NCBI GenBank assembly: GCA_910584345.1
Contig: CAJTZX010000019.1
Span: 1 to 61,289, forward strand
Source: an uncultured Eubacterium sp.
Lineage (GTDB): Bacteria; Bacillota; Clostridia; Lachnospirales; Lachnospiraceae
Direction of reading: 5' to 3'
DNA: 61,289 bases
The translations under genes and the position numbers were made by a program. The notes below the pieces were generated by a model. The model had not been told where the DNA came from, did not search any database, and saw only the letters and a list, made by a program, of their open reading frames with translations. Below, piece after piece: positions 17,425 to 25,674 of this stretch (position 1 is its first letter; each line of letters starts with the position of its first letter).

Positions 17425-18471
17425 ATGAAGAAACAAAACATTATCAATCTTGTGAAATATCACACGGAACATAATAATGCAGCTTTCGTTTCAGAAGTAT
17501 CTGAGATTGCCAGGGAGTTTGATGCCAATGGTGATTATGAGGTAGCACAATATTTGATGGATTTGGTTTCGAATGCGAATGTTTATATACCGCAGGCTAA
17601 TTATCGTAATCTTCAGTTCTTGGAGAAACTTGAGTACTCATCTAATCCACTTATGCTTCCAAATGTCATTGAGGAGGATGTTATTGGGATTGCACGGGCA
17701 ATCAAGAATAAGGCGGGTATGTCTAAATTCCTTTTCTATGGGGCACCGGGTACAGGAAAAACAGAGTCTGCTTTTCAAATAGCGCGTTTATTGGAAAGAG
17801 ACATTCTTTCGGTGCCTTTGGAACAACTGATTGATAGCAGATTAGGGGAAACCTCGAAGAATGTAATCAAATTATTTGATGAGATAAATCATGTAATGTA
17901 TAGCAAGGTTATAGTGATATTTGACGAATTGGATGCCTTAGTTTTAAATAGGAGTAGTGCGAATGACCTTCGTGAGATGAGCAGAGTGACATCAACTTTT
18001 TTAAGACAATTGGATACTCTGAGCGATCAGATTGTAGTGATTGCTACGACAAATTTATTTGAAAGCTTTGACAAAGCGTTATCAAGAAGATTTGATGCCA
18101 TTGTTTCATTTGATAGGTATTCAAAAGAAGATCTTATTGAAATTGCAGATGCCATGTTGACATCTGGCATAAAGAAGGCAGTTAATTCGAGTCAGGATAT
18201 GAGACTGTTCAATAAGATATTAAATAGGCTGTCAGAGATACCATATCCCGGAGATATGAAGCAGATTATAAAAACTTCTATTGCTTTTAGTGATGAAACG
18301 AGCAAGTACGATTACTTAAGAAAAGTTTATCTTGCTTTAAACGGTAATCCGAAGAATGTAGATATTCAGAATCTTTCGGAACAGGGATTTACTACAAGAG
18401 AGATAGAGATTCTTGCCCGAATTCCTAAAAGCAGTGTTTCACGCAAACTTAATAAGGGAGGGACTATCTGA
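17425..18471 (+). CDS. AAA+ family ATPase, partner of subtilase
   Basis: A 348-residue single-domain AAA+ ATPase. Walker A GAPGTGKT is at 106-113, Walker B VIVIFDELD ends at D170 with catalytic D167/E168, sensor 1 is N210 (ATTN), and an arginine pair SRRFD lies at 220-224. About 80 residues of helical N-terminus precede the core. The C-terminus (325-345: FTTREIEILARIPKSSVSRK) reads like a helix-turn-helix. The stop codon overlaps the ATG of the protease gene by one base, so the two are coupled. GGAGGG lies 9 nt before the start. It resembles the ATPase regularly annotated beside S8 peptidases; I infer that it remodels or feeds substrates to the protease. Confidence 0.85.
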   Translation: MKKQNIINLVKYHTEHNNAAFVSEVSEIAREFDANGDYEVAQYLMDLVSNANVYIPQANYRNLQFLEKLEYSSNPLMLPNVIEEDVIGIARAIKNKAGMSKFLFYGAPGTGKTESAFQIARLLERDILSVPLEQLIDSRLGETSKNVIKLFDEINHVMYSKVIVIFDELDALVLNRSSANDLREMSRVTSTFLRQLDTLSDQIVVIATTNLFESFDKALSRRFDAIVSFDRYSKEDLIEIADAMLTSGIKKAVNSSQDMRLFNKILNRLSEIPYPGDMKQIIKTSIAFSDETSKYDYLRKVYLALNGNPKNVDIQNLSEQGFTTREIEILARIPKSSVSRKLNKGGTI

Positions 18472-20738
18472 TGAATCATTTGCTTGAAGTAAAGGTTCGG
18501 TATAATCATAGGAAACGGGGTGACAGCCCTGTTTTTGTAAACCTTAAAAAGGATGATGAAACTACTGTTCAGAAGATTCAGAAATTACAAGAAAATTTAA
18601 GGGCGATAGTTAGATATTATGAATCAACGCCAAAATATCTGAAAGGCTATCTGATTGATATTAATTATAACGATATTATTGCAAAAACCAGGAGAATAAG
18701 CGAATTGCTTAGACCAAGTGGGAAACAGACAAATGATGTTGTAGTAGGAGCTCGTTTTTCGAACGATCCAAAAGGATGGGAAAATCATATTATCACATAT
18801 TATGTGGATAGGGAAACTGTTAAAAAAACGCTTGAGAAACTGGATTTGATAAAGAGATTTTTAGTCGAGAAACTGGATAGCAAAGCAGTACCAGAGAACT
18901 TTAATGAAACAAAAGAAAAAAAGCCTGACTTAGATTATGAAGCATATTCCTCAAAAAAGATTATCAGAAATATGATTGTTGATTGTTCTGTAGTGGAATC
19001 CATGTCGGTTCCAAATGTAACTGCAGATATACAAAGGGAATCTTTTTTACTGACATTTTTTCAGACAGAATACTCGTTGTCTGAAATATTGGAAGAACTT
19101 AAAATAGATCGATATCGGTATCCATATGCATTTTATGGAAGAGATACTATTTCAGTAAGTTGGGACTTGTATCAGATTCTTCAAGACAAGGTACCGTATA
19201 TGATTTCAATGATTTCTTCGGACTTATCACAAGTAACATTGGAGACTATTGATAATTCGAAACAAAAATATGAACAAGATATTCCCAGACCATTGAATGA
19301 GCCTACGATAGGTGTTATCGATAATTTATTTGATGAAGGAGCCTACTTTTCTGAATGGGTTAAGAATACGGATTACCTTGATGAATTTGAATCTATTGGC
19401 GAAAGAGATGTTTCTCGTGCTCATGGTACAGAGGTGACATCTATCATTGTAGATGGACCTAGTTTGAATCCTTGGCTTGATGATGGCTGTGGCAGATTTA
19501 AGGTGCGCCACTTTGGTGTGTGTGTTAATAGGATCTCAGTTCCGCGATTAGTAAATAAAATTAGAAAGATTGTAAATGACAATCCTGATATTCATGTATG
19601 GAATCTATCACTTGGGACAGACGATGAAGTATCGAAAAACTTTATCTCATATGATGGTTCCGCATTGGACGAACTTCAGGCAAGTAAAAATATAATTTTT
19701 GTTGTAGCGGGAACAAATGATAATCGCAATAAAAAAGAGGGTATGCTGCGCGTTGGTTCTCCGGCAGATTCTTTGAATGCAGTGGTTGTTAATTCAGTAA
19801 AACGCAATGGATTACCTGCTTCCTATACCAGACAGGGAACAATTTTATCCTTCTTTAATAAACCAGATGTTTCTTATTATGGGGGAGATTACGAGGAAAG
19901 TGAACGTATAAGAGTATGTTCTTCTAAAGATATTGAAGAGGTATATGGGACATCGTTTGCGGCTCCTTGGATTGCAAGAAAACTCTCGTTTTTAATTGAT
20001 ATCATGGGATTCCCCAGAGAAGTGGCAAAGGCATTAATCATAGATTCGGCAGCAGGGTGGGAATTTAAGACATCTACATATAGAATTCAGAATCAGGTCG
20101 GTTATGGTATTGTTCCAATCAAAATATCAGACATTCTGAAAACGGATAACAGAGAAATAAGATTTATTTTGTACGGTACGGCAAGTTCATACATTACTTC
20201 GAATTATTCGATACCAGTTCCTCGAGATTCTGATAATAAGTATCCTTTTATTGCACGGGCAACGCTGTGTTATTTTCCACAGTGTTCTAGAGTACAAGGT
20301 GTAGATTATACATCTAGGGAATTATCTTTAAGATTTGGACGTGTGAATAGAAAAGGTGAGATTGATGATATCAATGAAAATATTCAGGATGAAGCAGGAC
20401 ATGCTACCTGCGAACGTAAGGCCCGTAAAGAATTTAGAAAATGGGAAAATACAAAGTTTATATCTAAGATATTGAAAAAGAACAGAGCGTTGAATTCTTA
20501 TGATGAGCGTTTATGGGGAATATCCATTGTCTCGAAAGAACGGTTGACTACTTCTATGACTTCGAATTTAAATTTTGGGGTTATTGTTACACTTCGGGAA
20601 ATTAATGGTGTTAATAGAATACAGGATTTTATTACTGCTTGTACTTTAAGAGGCTGGATTGTAAATGAAATAATTCTTGAAAACAGGTTAATGCTTTATA
20701 ATAAGAATCAAGAAGAAATAACGTTTGATGAGTCATAG
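18471..20738 (+). CDS. Subtilisin-like (S8) serine protease, partner of AAA+ ATPase
   Basis: A 755-residue cytoplasmic subtilase without signal peptide or transmembrane segment. The catalytic triad is intact: D284 (GVIDNLFD), H318 (AHGTEV) and S495 (YGTSFAAP), with the oxyanion N416 (AGTNDN). About 270 residues of unrecognised N-terminal domain, rich in charged helices, precede the core, and about 200 residues of mixed character follow it. Base composition is more AT-rich than the flanking housekeeping genes, suggesting transfer. It is translationally coupled to the ATPase. Such ATPase-protease pairs are plausible defence or protein-quality modules; no substrate can be read from sequence. Confidence 0.87.
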   Translation: MNHLLEVKVRYNHRKRGDSPVFVNLKKDDETTVQKIQKLQENLRAIVRYYESTPKYLKGYLIDINYNDIIAKTRRISELLRPSGKQTNDVVVGARFSNDPKGWENHIITYYVDRETVKKTLEKLDLIKRFLVEKLDSKAVPENFNETKEKKPDLDYEAYSSKKIIRNMIVDCSVVESMSVPNVTADIQRESFLLTFFQTEYSLSEILEELKIDRYRYPYAFYGRDTISVSWDLYQILQDKVPYMISMISSDLSQVTLETIDNSKQKYEQDIPRPLNEPTIGVIDNLFDEGAYFSEWVKNTDYLDEFESIGERDVSRAHGTEVTSIIVDGPSLNPWLDDGCGRFKVRHFGVCVNRISVPRLVNKIRKIVNDNPDIHVWNLSLGTDDEVSKNFISYDGSALDELQASKNIIFVVAGTNDNRNKKEGMLRVGSPADSLNAVVVNSVKRNGLPASYTRQGTILSFFNKPDVSYYGGDYEESERIRVCSSKDIEEVYGTSFAAPWIARKLSFLIDIMGFPREVAKALIIDSAAGWEFKTSTYRIQNQVGYGIVPIKISDILKTDNREIRFILYGTASSYITSNYSIPVPRDSDNKYPFIARATLCYFPQCSRVQGVDYTSRELSLRFGRVNRKGEIDDINENIQDEAGHATCERKARKEFRKWENTKFISKILKKNRALNSYDERLWGISIVSKERLTTSMTSNLNFGVIVTLREINGVNRIQDFITACTLRGWIVNEIILENRLMLYNKNQEEITFDES

Positions 20739-20845
20739 AGGAATCAGTTTTCTCTATCGATAAGGGCAGTAAAGGAGTAGTCAAGTCCGTTGGTTAAGGC
20801 TTTTGTTGTAGATAAAAACTAAATTCTTGATTTTTCTCCACAAAA

Positions 20846-20903
20846 AGGACACCTTCTGTGGTATAATGATATTAGGAAAATACATGATGTAAGAAGGTGC
20901 CCT
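20846..20903 (+). repeat. Imperfect inverted repeat around a -10 box
   Basis: AGGACACCTTCT (20846-20857) and AGAAGGTGCCCT (20892-20903) pair at 11 of 12 positions. An extended -10 box TGGTATAAT (20859-20867) lies between them. This may be the end of a lost insertion sequence or the control region of the small unit that follows. Confidence 0.55.
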
Positions 20904-20905
20904 TA

Positions 20906-20971
20906 ATGAAAAATAACATTAGGCAGAGTCGGACTCTGCCGTTTTTTAATTCTGTAATTCGCAAAGTATGA
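20906..20971 (+). other. Small transcription unit: 21-codon ORF overlapping a terminator
   Basis: An ATG at 20906, preceded by AGAAGGTG, opens a 21-codon frame (MKNNIRQSRTLPFFNSVIRKV). The strong hairpin at 20922-20940 lies inside this frame, so a transcript from the -10 at 20862 would end after about 75 nt. It is either a small RNA, a leader peptide, or the 5' stub of a deleted transposase; I cannot decide. Confidence 0.4.
20922..20948 (+). terminator. Rho-independent terminator
   Basis: GGCAGAG/CTCTGCC stem (7 bp, extendable by TC-GA) with a short loop at 20922-20940, followed by GTTTTTT. It also insulates ychF from the upstream gene pair. Confidence 0.8.
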
Positions 20972-21297
20972 TAAAAAGATATTATGCAGAACAATTTACC
21001 AAAAAGACATACTTATTTTTATCTCGATATTAAAAAAATTACAATTGAATAATTGTAAATACTAAAAGCGAAATCTTTGCTCTGGAAATACAATGATTTA
21101 CTTTTGAGACTTGATATGCTATATTATTATAGGTGTTGAGGCTCTTTTTTGAAATAACAGAAGATGAACAGTTCCTAAGGAAATCAAAAAAATTGTGGCG
21201 TCTCTCAAGGTAGTTTAGAAAAATTAGTACGTAACCAAAGCCATGAGAGGTGAAAACCCTATAAAATATAAGAAAAACCAAAGGAGATTAAGATAAA
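20972..21297. other. Intergenic region upstream of ychF
   Basis: No gene is seen. It holds an 8-bp inverted repeat TTACAATT/AATTGTAA (21039-21058) and the string GAACAGTTCCTAA (21166-21178), which matches the ends of the repeat elements at 26696 and 37088. A weak promoter-like TTGAGA lies near 21104. Confidence 0.5.
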
Positions 21298-22398
21298 ATG
21301 AAACTAGGCATCGTCGGTTTACCAAACGTAGGTAAAAGTACATTGTTTAATTCACTGACAAAGGCTGGTGCAGAATCGGCAAACTATCCGTTTTGTACGA
21401 TAGATCCAAATGTAGGCATTGTATCTGTACCGGATGAGCGGATTGATAAGCTCGGAGAGCTTTATCATTCTAAAAAAATTGTTCCAGCAGTAATTGAATT
21501 TGTTGATATTGCAGGGCTTGTAAAGGGGGCCAGCAAAGGGGAAGGATTGGGGAACCAGTTTCTCGCCAATATTCGTGAAGTAGATGCTATTGTTCATGTA
21601 GTCAGATGCTTCGAAGATGAAAATATTGTGCATGTGGATGGAAGCATTGATCCTGCACGGGATATTGAAACCATTAATCTCGAGCTTATTTTTTCCGATA
21701 TTGAAATATTAGAGCGCAGAATTGCCAAAATCGCAAAACAGGCTAGAATGGATAAGACGCTTGCAAAAGAGTTAAAGCTTACAGAAGCGGTAAAGGCACA
21801 CTTAGAAGAAGGAAAACCTGCAAAAACATTTGAGCTTGGCGATGATGAAGATGAACAGGCGTGGTTTAAGACATATAACCTGTTAACGGCAAAGCCGGTG
21901 ATTTATGCGGCAAACGTAATGGAAGATGACCTTGCAGATGAGGGAGCTTCCAATTTGCATGTACAAAATGTACGCCGTCTGGCAGCCGAAGAGCAGAGTG
22001 AGGTATTTGTTGTTTGTGCACAGATCGAACAGGAGATTGCGGAGCTGGAAGATGAAGAACGCGTAATGTTTTTAGAAGAGCTTGGTCTTCAAGAATCTGG
22101 ACTGGACAAGCTGATACGGGCAAGTTATCATCTGCTTGGACTGATTAGCTTTTTAACATCTGGGGAAGATGAAACGAGAGCATGGACGATTAAAAAAGGA
22201 ACGAAGGCGCCTCAGGCGGCGGGAAAGATTCATACTGATTTTGAACGTGGATTTATCCGGGCGGAAGTGGTAGCCTATGAAGATTTGATTGCAGGCGGAA
22301 GCATCGCTGCAGTCCGGGAAAAAGGATTGGTACGTTTGGAAGGAAAAGAGTATGTGGTCAAAGACGGAGATGTAATTGTGTTCCGGTTTAACGTCTAA
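21298..22398 (+). CDS. ychF: Redox-regulated ATPase YchF (OLA1 family)
   Basis: Obg-family P-loop protein that prefers ATP and binds ribosomes; linked to stress responses. The 366-residue product begins MKLGIVGLPNVGKSTLFN (G1), continues with DIAGLVKGASKGEGLGNQFL (G3), has an altered G4 (YAANVMEDD) and ends with the TGS-like domain, GFIRAEVVAYEDLI and KEYVVKDGDVIVFRFNV. Full length. A clear AAGGAG precedes the ATG. It begins the right-hand housekeeping run beyond the inserted ATPase/protease pair. Confidence 0.95.
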   Translation: MKLGIVGLPNVGKSTLFNSLTKAGAESANYPFCTIDPNVGIVSVPDERIDKLGELYHSKKIVPAVIEFVDIAGLVKGASKGEGLGNQFLANIREVDAIVHVVRCFEDENIVHVDGSIDPARDIETINLELIFSDIEILERRIAKIAKQARMDKTLAKELKLTEAVKAHLEEGKPAKTFELGDDEDEQAWFKTYNLLTAKPVIYAANVMEDDLADEGASNLHVQNVRRLAAEEQSEVFVVCAQIEQEIAELEDEERVMFLEELGLQESGLDKLIRASYHLLGLISFLTSGEDETRAWTIKKGTKAPQAAGKIHTDFERGFIRAEVVAYEDLIAGGSIAAVREKGLVRLEGKEYVVKDGDVIVFRFNV

Positions 22399-22525
22399 GC
22401 GTTCAGACGAAAAAATGTATTCGTTACGATTTATTTTGCTGTAATGGGCGCTGCAGATATAAAATATAACGAGTATCCGACTTTCCATGCCGGCATATAC
22501 TAAGAAAAAACAGGTGTGATATTTT

Positions 22526-22780
22526 ATGCGGTTAAGGGAGTTAGAGGAAAAAAGTGTAATCAATATGAAGAACTGCAAATGTCTTGGAAATGTTGTAGAT
22601 TTGGATCTAGATGAAAAAGATGGATGCATCCGTGCATTAATCCTGCCGGGGCCAGGGCATTTTTTTGGTATTTTTTGCCGGGAGTATGAGCTGTTTATTC
22701 CATGGTGCGATGTGAAGAAAATTGGGCCGGAAATTATTCTTGTGGATGTGGATGAAAAAGAAGTGACACATAAATTATAG
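22526..22780 (+). CDS. YlmC/YmxH-family PRC-barrel sporulation protein
   Basis: Small PRC-barrel protein of the YlmC/YmxH family found in endospore formers; precise role unknown. The 84-residue sequence has the family's opening RLRELEEKSVINMKNCKCLGNVVDLDLD and the IPWCDVKKIGPEIILVD strand pattern. It lies between ychF and nrdR. Its presence supports a sporulating host, along with dpsAB downstream. Confidence 0.85.
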   Translation: MRLRELEEKSVINMKNCKCLGNVVDLDLDEKDGCIRALILPGPGHFFGIFCREYELFIPWCDVKKIGPEIILVDVDEKEVTHKL

Positions 22781-22838
22781 GGAAATCGAAGCGGCTGCTA
22801 TTTGTTACAAAATTTTTGCAAATAAATGGAAATATCCG

Positions 22839-22867
22839 TTGACAGCTATGTCATGAAAGGTTAAACT
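22839..22867 (+). promoter_or_regulatory. Candidate promoter for nrdR
   Basis: TTGACA (22839-22844), 17-bp spacer, TAAACT (22862-22867). The -10 is imperfect, and 136 bp separate it from the nrdR ATG. Confidence 0.45.
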
Positions 22868-23003
22868 GTGCCTATAGATATTTGCAGCCTGTTAAAAATC
22901 TGTTGCGTTGTCGCAGGCTATGTTCCGAATTTGTGACGAAGACACCTGTGTATACAATAATACTGGAGGATACATAAGAAGAAGCTGGAGAGGAGAGGCA
23001 AGC

Positions 23004-23456
23004 ATGAAGTGTCCATTTTGCAGCAGCGATAATACAAGAGTGATCGATTCCAGACCGGCAGACGATAATAATTCGATACGCCGCCGCAGACTGTGTGATG
23101 TATGTAAGAAGCGTTTTACAACATATGAAAAGGTTGAGACAATCCCTTTGATTGTTATTAAAAAAGATAATAACAGAGAGCAGTTTGACCGGTCAAAGAT
23201 CGAAGCCGGGATTTTGCGCGCCTGCCATAAGCGTCCAATTTCTGTAAATGAGATTAATAAACTGGTAGATGATATCGAGACAGAAATTTTTAATATGGAA
23301 GAAAAAGAGGTGGCAAGCACTGTAATCGGTGAAATTGTAATGGATAAGTTAAAAGATCTGGAGGCAGTCGCCTATGTGCGGTTTGCTTCTGTTTACCGTG
23401 AATTTAAAGACATTAATACCTTTATGGACGAATTGAAAAAAATACTCGATAAATAG
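23004..23456 (+). CDS. nrdR: Transcriptional repressor NrdR
   Basis: Zinc-ribbon/ATP-cone repressor that senses dATP/ATP and controls ribonucleotide reductase genes. The start at 23004 gives the usual 150-residue protein beginning MKCPFCSSDNTRVIDSR; the reading frame extends upstream without family similarity. The zinc ribbon uses CPFC and CDVCKK(R)F, and the ATP-cone starts with VIKKDNNREQFDRSKI. GGAGAGG lies 8 nt upstream. It is followed after 14 bp by the HAD phosphatase gene. Confidence 0.94.
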   Translation: MKCPFCSSDNTRVIDSRPADDNNSIRRRRLCDVCKKRFTTYEKVETIPLIVIKKDNNREQFDRSKIEAGILRACHKRPISVNEINKLVDDIETEIFNMEEKEVASTVIGEIVMDKLKDLEAVAYVRFASVYREFKDINTFMDELKKILDK

Positions 23457-23470
23457 AAGGATGTGGATAT

Positions 23471-23989
23471 ATGCTGCACAATTTTTATCCGTCTGAGTAT
23501 GTAGACTCGGCGTATCAGATTGATTTTGAACGTTTGTACAAAAAAGGTTATCGTGGAGTGATCTTTGATATTGATAATACATTAGTTCCGCATGGAGCAC
23601 CAGCAGATGCACGTGCGGAGAATTTGTTTGTATTTTTAAAAAAGCTGGGATATCGGTGCTGTCTGCTGTCAAATAATAAAGAACCGCGTGTACAGATGTT
23701 TAATAAAAATATAAAGGCAGAATATATTTTTAAGGCACATAAGCCACGTACGGCAAATTATAAGAAGGCTATGCAGCTTATGAAGACGAATGCGGACACT
23801 ACGCTGTTTGTCGGCGATCAGATATTTACGGATATTTGGGGAGCAAATCTGGTGGGAATCCGAACATTTCTTGTAAAGCCAATCAATCCGAAAGAAGAAA
23901 TTCAAATTGTGTTAAAACGGTATCCAGAAAAGATTGTTCTTTATTATTATAAGAAATGGCTGAAACAAAAAAACAGAAATGATAAATGA
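23471..23989 (+). CDS. YqeG-family HAD (subclass IIIA) phosphatase
   Basis: A 172-residue HAD-superfamily hydrolase of the YqeG family. Motif I is DIDNTLV (nucleophile Asp and acid Asp), motif II the Ser in LLSNN, and motif III GDQIFTDIWGAN. In other Firmicutes the family includes phosphatidylglycerophosphate phosphatase activity, but many members are untested. The close spacing to nrdR and rpiB suggests one operon. It could be the PGP phosphatase of this organism, competing for that role with the PAP2 protein at 40.9 kb. Confidence 0.85.
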   Translation: MLHNFYPSEYVDSAYQIDFERLYKKGYRGVIFDIDNTLVPHGAPADARAENLFVFLKKLGYRCCLLSNNKEPRVQMFNKNIKAEYIFKAHKPRTANYKKAMQLMKTNADTTLFVGDQIFTDIWGANLVGIRTFLVKPINPKEEIQIVLKRYPEKIVLYYYKKWLKQKNRNDK

Positions 23990-24010
23990 AAGAGGGAAGA
24001 GGGAAGAGAG

Positions 24011-24451
24011 ATGAAAATTATTATTGGCAACGATCATGCTTCACCGGAAATGAAAAAAGAGCTTGTAACTTATTTGCAAGAGCTTGGGCATGAAGTGATT
24101 AATTTTGGCGTAGATACGACAGAAAGCTGTAATTACCCGGAGATTGGGGAAAAAGTGGGACGCGCCATTGCAGCAGGAGAAGCTGACTGTGGTGTTTTAA
24201 TTTGCGGCACAGGTGTCGGTATTTCGCTGGCAGCAAATAAAGTAAAGGGAGTACGTGCAGCCGTATGTTCAGAAACTACAACAGCCCGGTTTGTGAAACA
24301 GCATAATAATGCAAATATTATCGCATTTGGCTCCAGAATCGTAGGGATTGAAACGGCAAAAGATATTGTGAAAACGTATCTGGAGGCAGAATTTGAAGGC
24401 GGCAGACATCAGACAAGAATCGATATGATTCATGAGATTGAAAACAGGTAA
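24011..24451 (+). CDS. rpiB: Ribose-5-phosphate isomerase B
   Basis: Interconverts ribose 5-phosphate and ribulose 5-phosphate in the pentose phosphate pathway. The 146-residue RpiB/LacAB-type protein has NDHASPEMK at the phosphate end, the catalytic Cys in GVLICGTGVGISLAANK, and the His/Arg region RFVKQHNNANI. Full length. Upstream GGAAGAG provides the ribosome site. Confidence 0.93.
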   Translation: MKIIIGNDHASPEMKKELVTYLQELGHEVINFGVDTTESCNYPEIGEKVGRAIAAGEADCGVLICGTGVGISLAANKVKGVRAAVCSETTTARFVKQHNNANIIAFGSRIVGIETAKDIVKTYLEAEFEGGRHQTRIDMIHEIENR

Positions 24452-24537
24452 AAAAACAGTTGAAATATAAAGACTTTTATTATATGATAGAAAAAGTGGG
24501 TGTAGAACCCAGATTGTTTTAAGGAGGAAAGAATCGA

Positions 24538-25095
24538 ATGATTTCAGCAGGAGATTTTAGAAACGGAATTACGATTGAATTTGAAGGAAATATTTATCAG
24601 ATTATTGAGTTTCAGCATGTAAAACCAGGAAAAGGCGCGGCTTTTGTAAGAACAAAGTTAAAAAATATCAAGAGCGGCGGCGTTGTAGAGAAAACATTTC
24701 GTCCGGTAGACAAATGTCCACAGGCACGTATTGACCGTAAGGATATGCAGTACTTATATTCGGATGGAGATTTGTTTTATTTTATGGATGTTGAGACGTA
24801 TGACCAGATCCCGATCGGGACAGCTACTATTGGTGATGCTTTAAAATTTGTAAAAGAGAACGAGATGGTAAAGATATGTTCTTATAACGGGGAAGTGTTT
24901 GCAGTAGAACCTCCATTGTTTGTAGAACTTGAGATTTCAGAGACAGAACCGGGTGTCAAAGGCGATACGGCAACAGGCGCTACGAAACCTGCAACCGTGG
25001 AGACAGGAGCAACCGTATACGTACCGCTGTTTGTGAATCAGGGTGATACGATTAAGATTGATACAAGAACCGGCGAGTATTTATCCAGAGTATAA
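24538..25095 (+). CDS. efp: Elongation factor P
   Basis: Rescues ribosomes stalled on polyproline. The 185-residue three-domain protein starts MISAGDFRNGITIEF and carries the tip lysine in KPGKGAAFVRTKLKN; domain III ends in GDTIKIDTRTGEYLSRV. No EarP, EpmA or YmfI-type modification gene is in the window. AAGGAGG lies 8 nt from the ATG. Confidence 0.96.
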   Translation: MISAGDFRNGITIEFEGNIYQIIEFQHVKPGKGAAFVRTKLKNIKSGGVVEKTFRPVDKCPQARIDRKDMQYLYSDGDLFYFMDVETYDQIPIGTATIGDALKFVKENEMVKICSYNGEVFAVEPPLFVELEISETEPGVKGDTATGATKPATVETGATVYVPLFVNQGDTIKIDTRTGEYLSRV

Positions 25096-25145
25096 TAACA
25101 ATGAATGATAACAGTTCTTTAAAGATTTTATAAAGGGAGAATGTT

Positions 25146-25535
25146 ATGCTGACGGTCGGAATCAGTAATGAATTAAATAGGAATGTAACAAAGGAAACGA
25201 CAGCTGCTACGTTAGGCAGCGGGATGCTGGAGGTTTACGCGACTCCGGCAATGGTTGCTCTGATGGAAGAGACTTGTATGAAGAGCGTACAGGAAGAATT
25301 AGATGCCGGATGCGGAACGGTTGGAACCGGCCTGACGATTCATCATGTGTCAGCGACACCAGTAGGTATGAATGTGCGTTGTGTCAGCAAGCTTGTTGAA
25401 GTTGACGGACGTAAGCTTGTATTTGATGTACAGGCGTTTGATGAAGCTGGATTGATTGGACAGGGTACGCATGAGCGTTTTATTATTGAGAATGAGAAAT
25501 TTTTAAAGAAGGCAGAGCAAAAGTTAGATGCATAG
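25146..25535 (+). CDS. Hotdog thioesterase (FlK-like)
   Basis: A 129-residue hotdog-fold protein resembling the fluoroacetyl-CoA thioesterase-like family. The conserved TPAMVALMEETC segment begins the central helix, and GTGLTIHHVSATPVGMNV forms the following strand with the conserved His. Substrate cannot be read; acyl-CoA or a small thioester is usual. It lies 50 bp after efp and ends before the strong terminator at 25588. Confidence 0.82.
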   Translation: MLTVGISNELNRNVTKETTAATLGSGMLEVYATPAMVALMEETCMKSVQEELDAGCGTVGTGLTIHHVSATPVGMNVRCVSKLVEVDGRKLVFDVQAFDEAGLIGQGTHERFIIENEKFLKKAEQKLDA

Positions 25536-25587
25536 CATAAGTCGTATGCGGAAAAACTTTCCGTAAGATCAGAACGTAAGGAATGAA

Positions 25588-25630
25588 ATAAGAGGCCGGG
25601 AAAATGCGGTGCATTTTCCCGGCCTCTTAT
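25588..25630. terminator. Bidirectional terminator with perfect 20-bp stem
   Basis: Arms 25588-25607 and 25611-25630 are exact complements around a 3-nt loop (core GGCCGGGAAAATGC), flanked by A/T tracts on both sides. It separates the convergent thioesterase and S1-domain genes. Confidence 0.9.
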
Positions 25631-25674
25631 ATGATTAGTTTGTATCATATTCAAAATACATGGATACAAGAACG

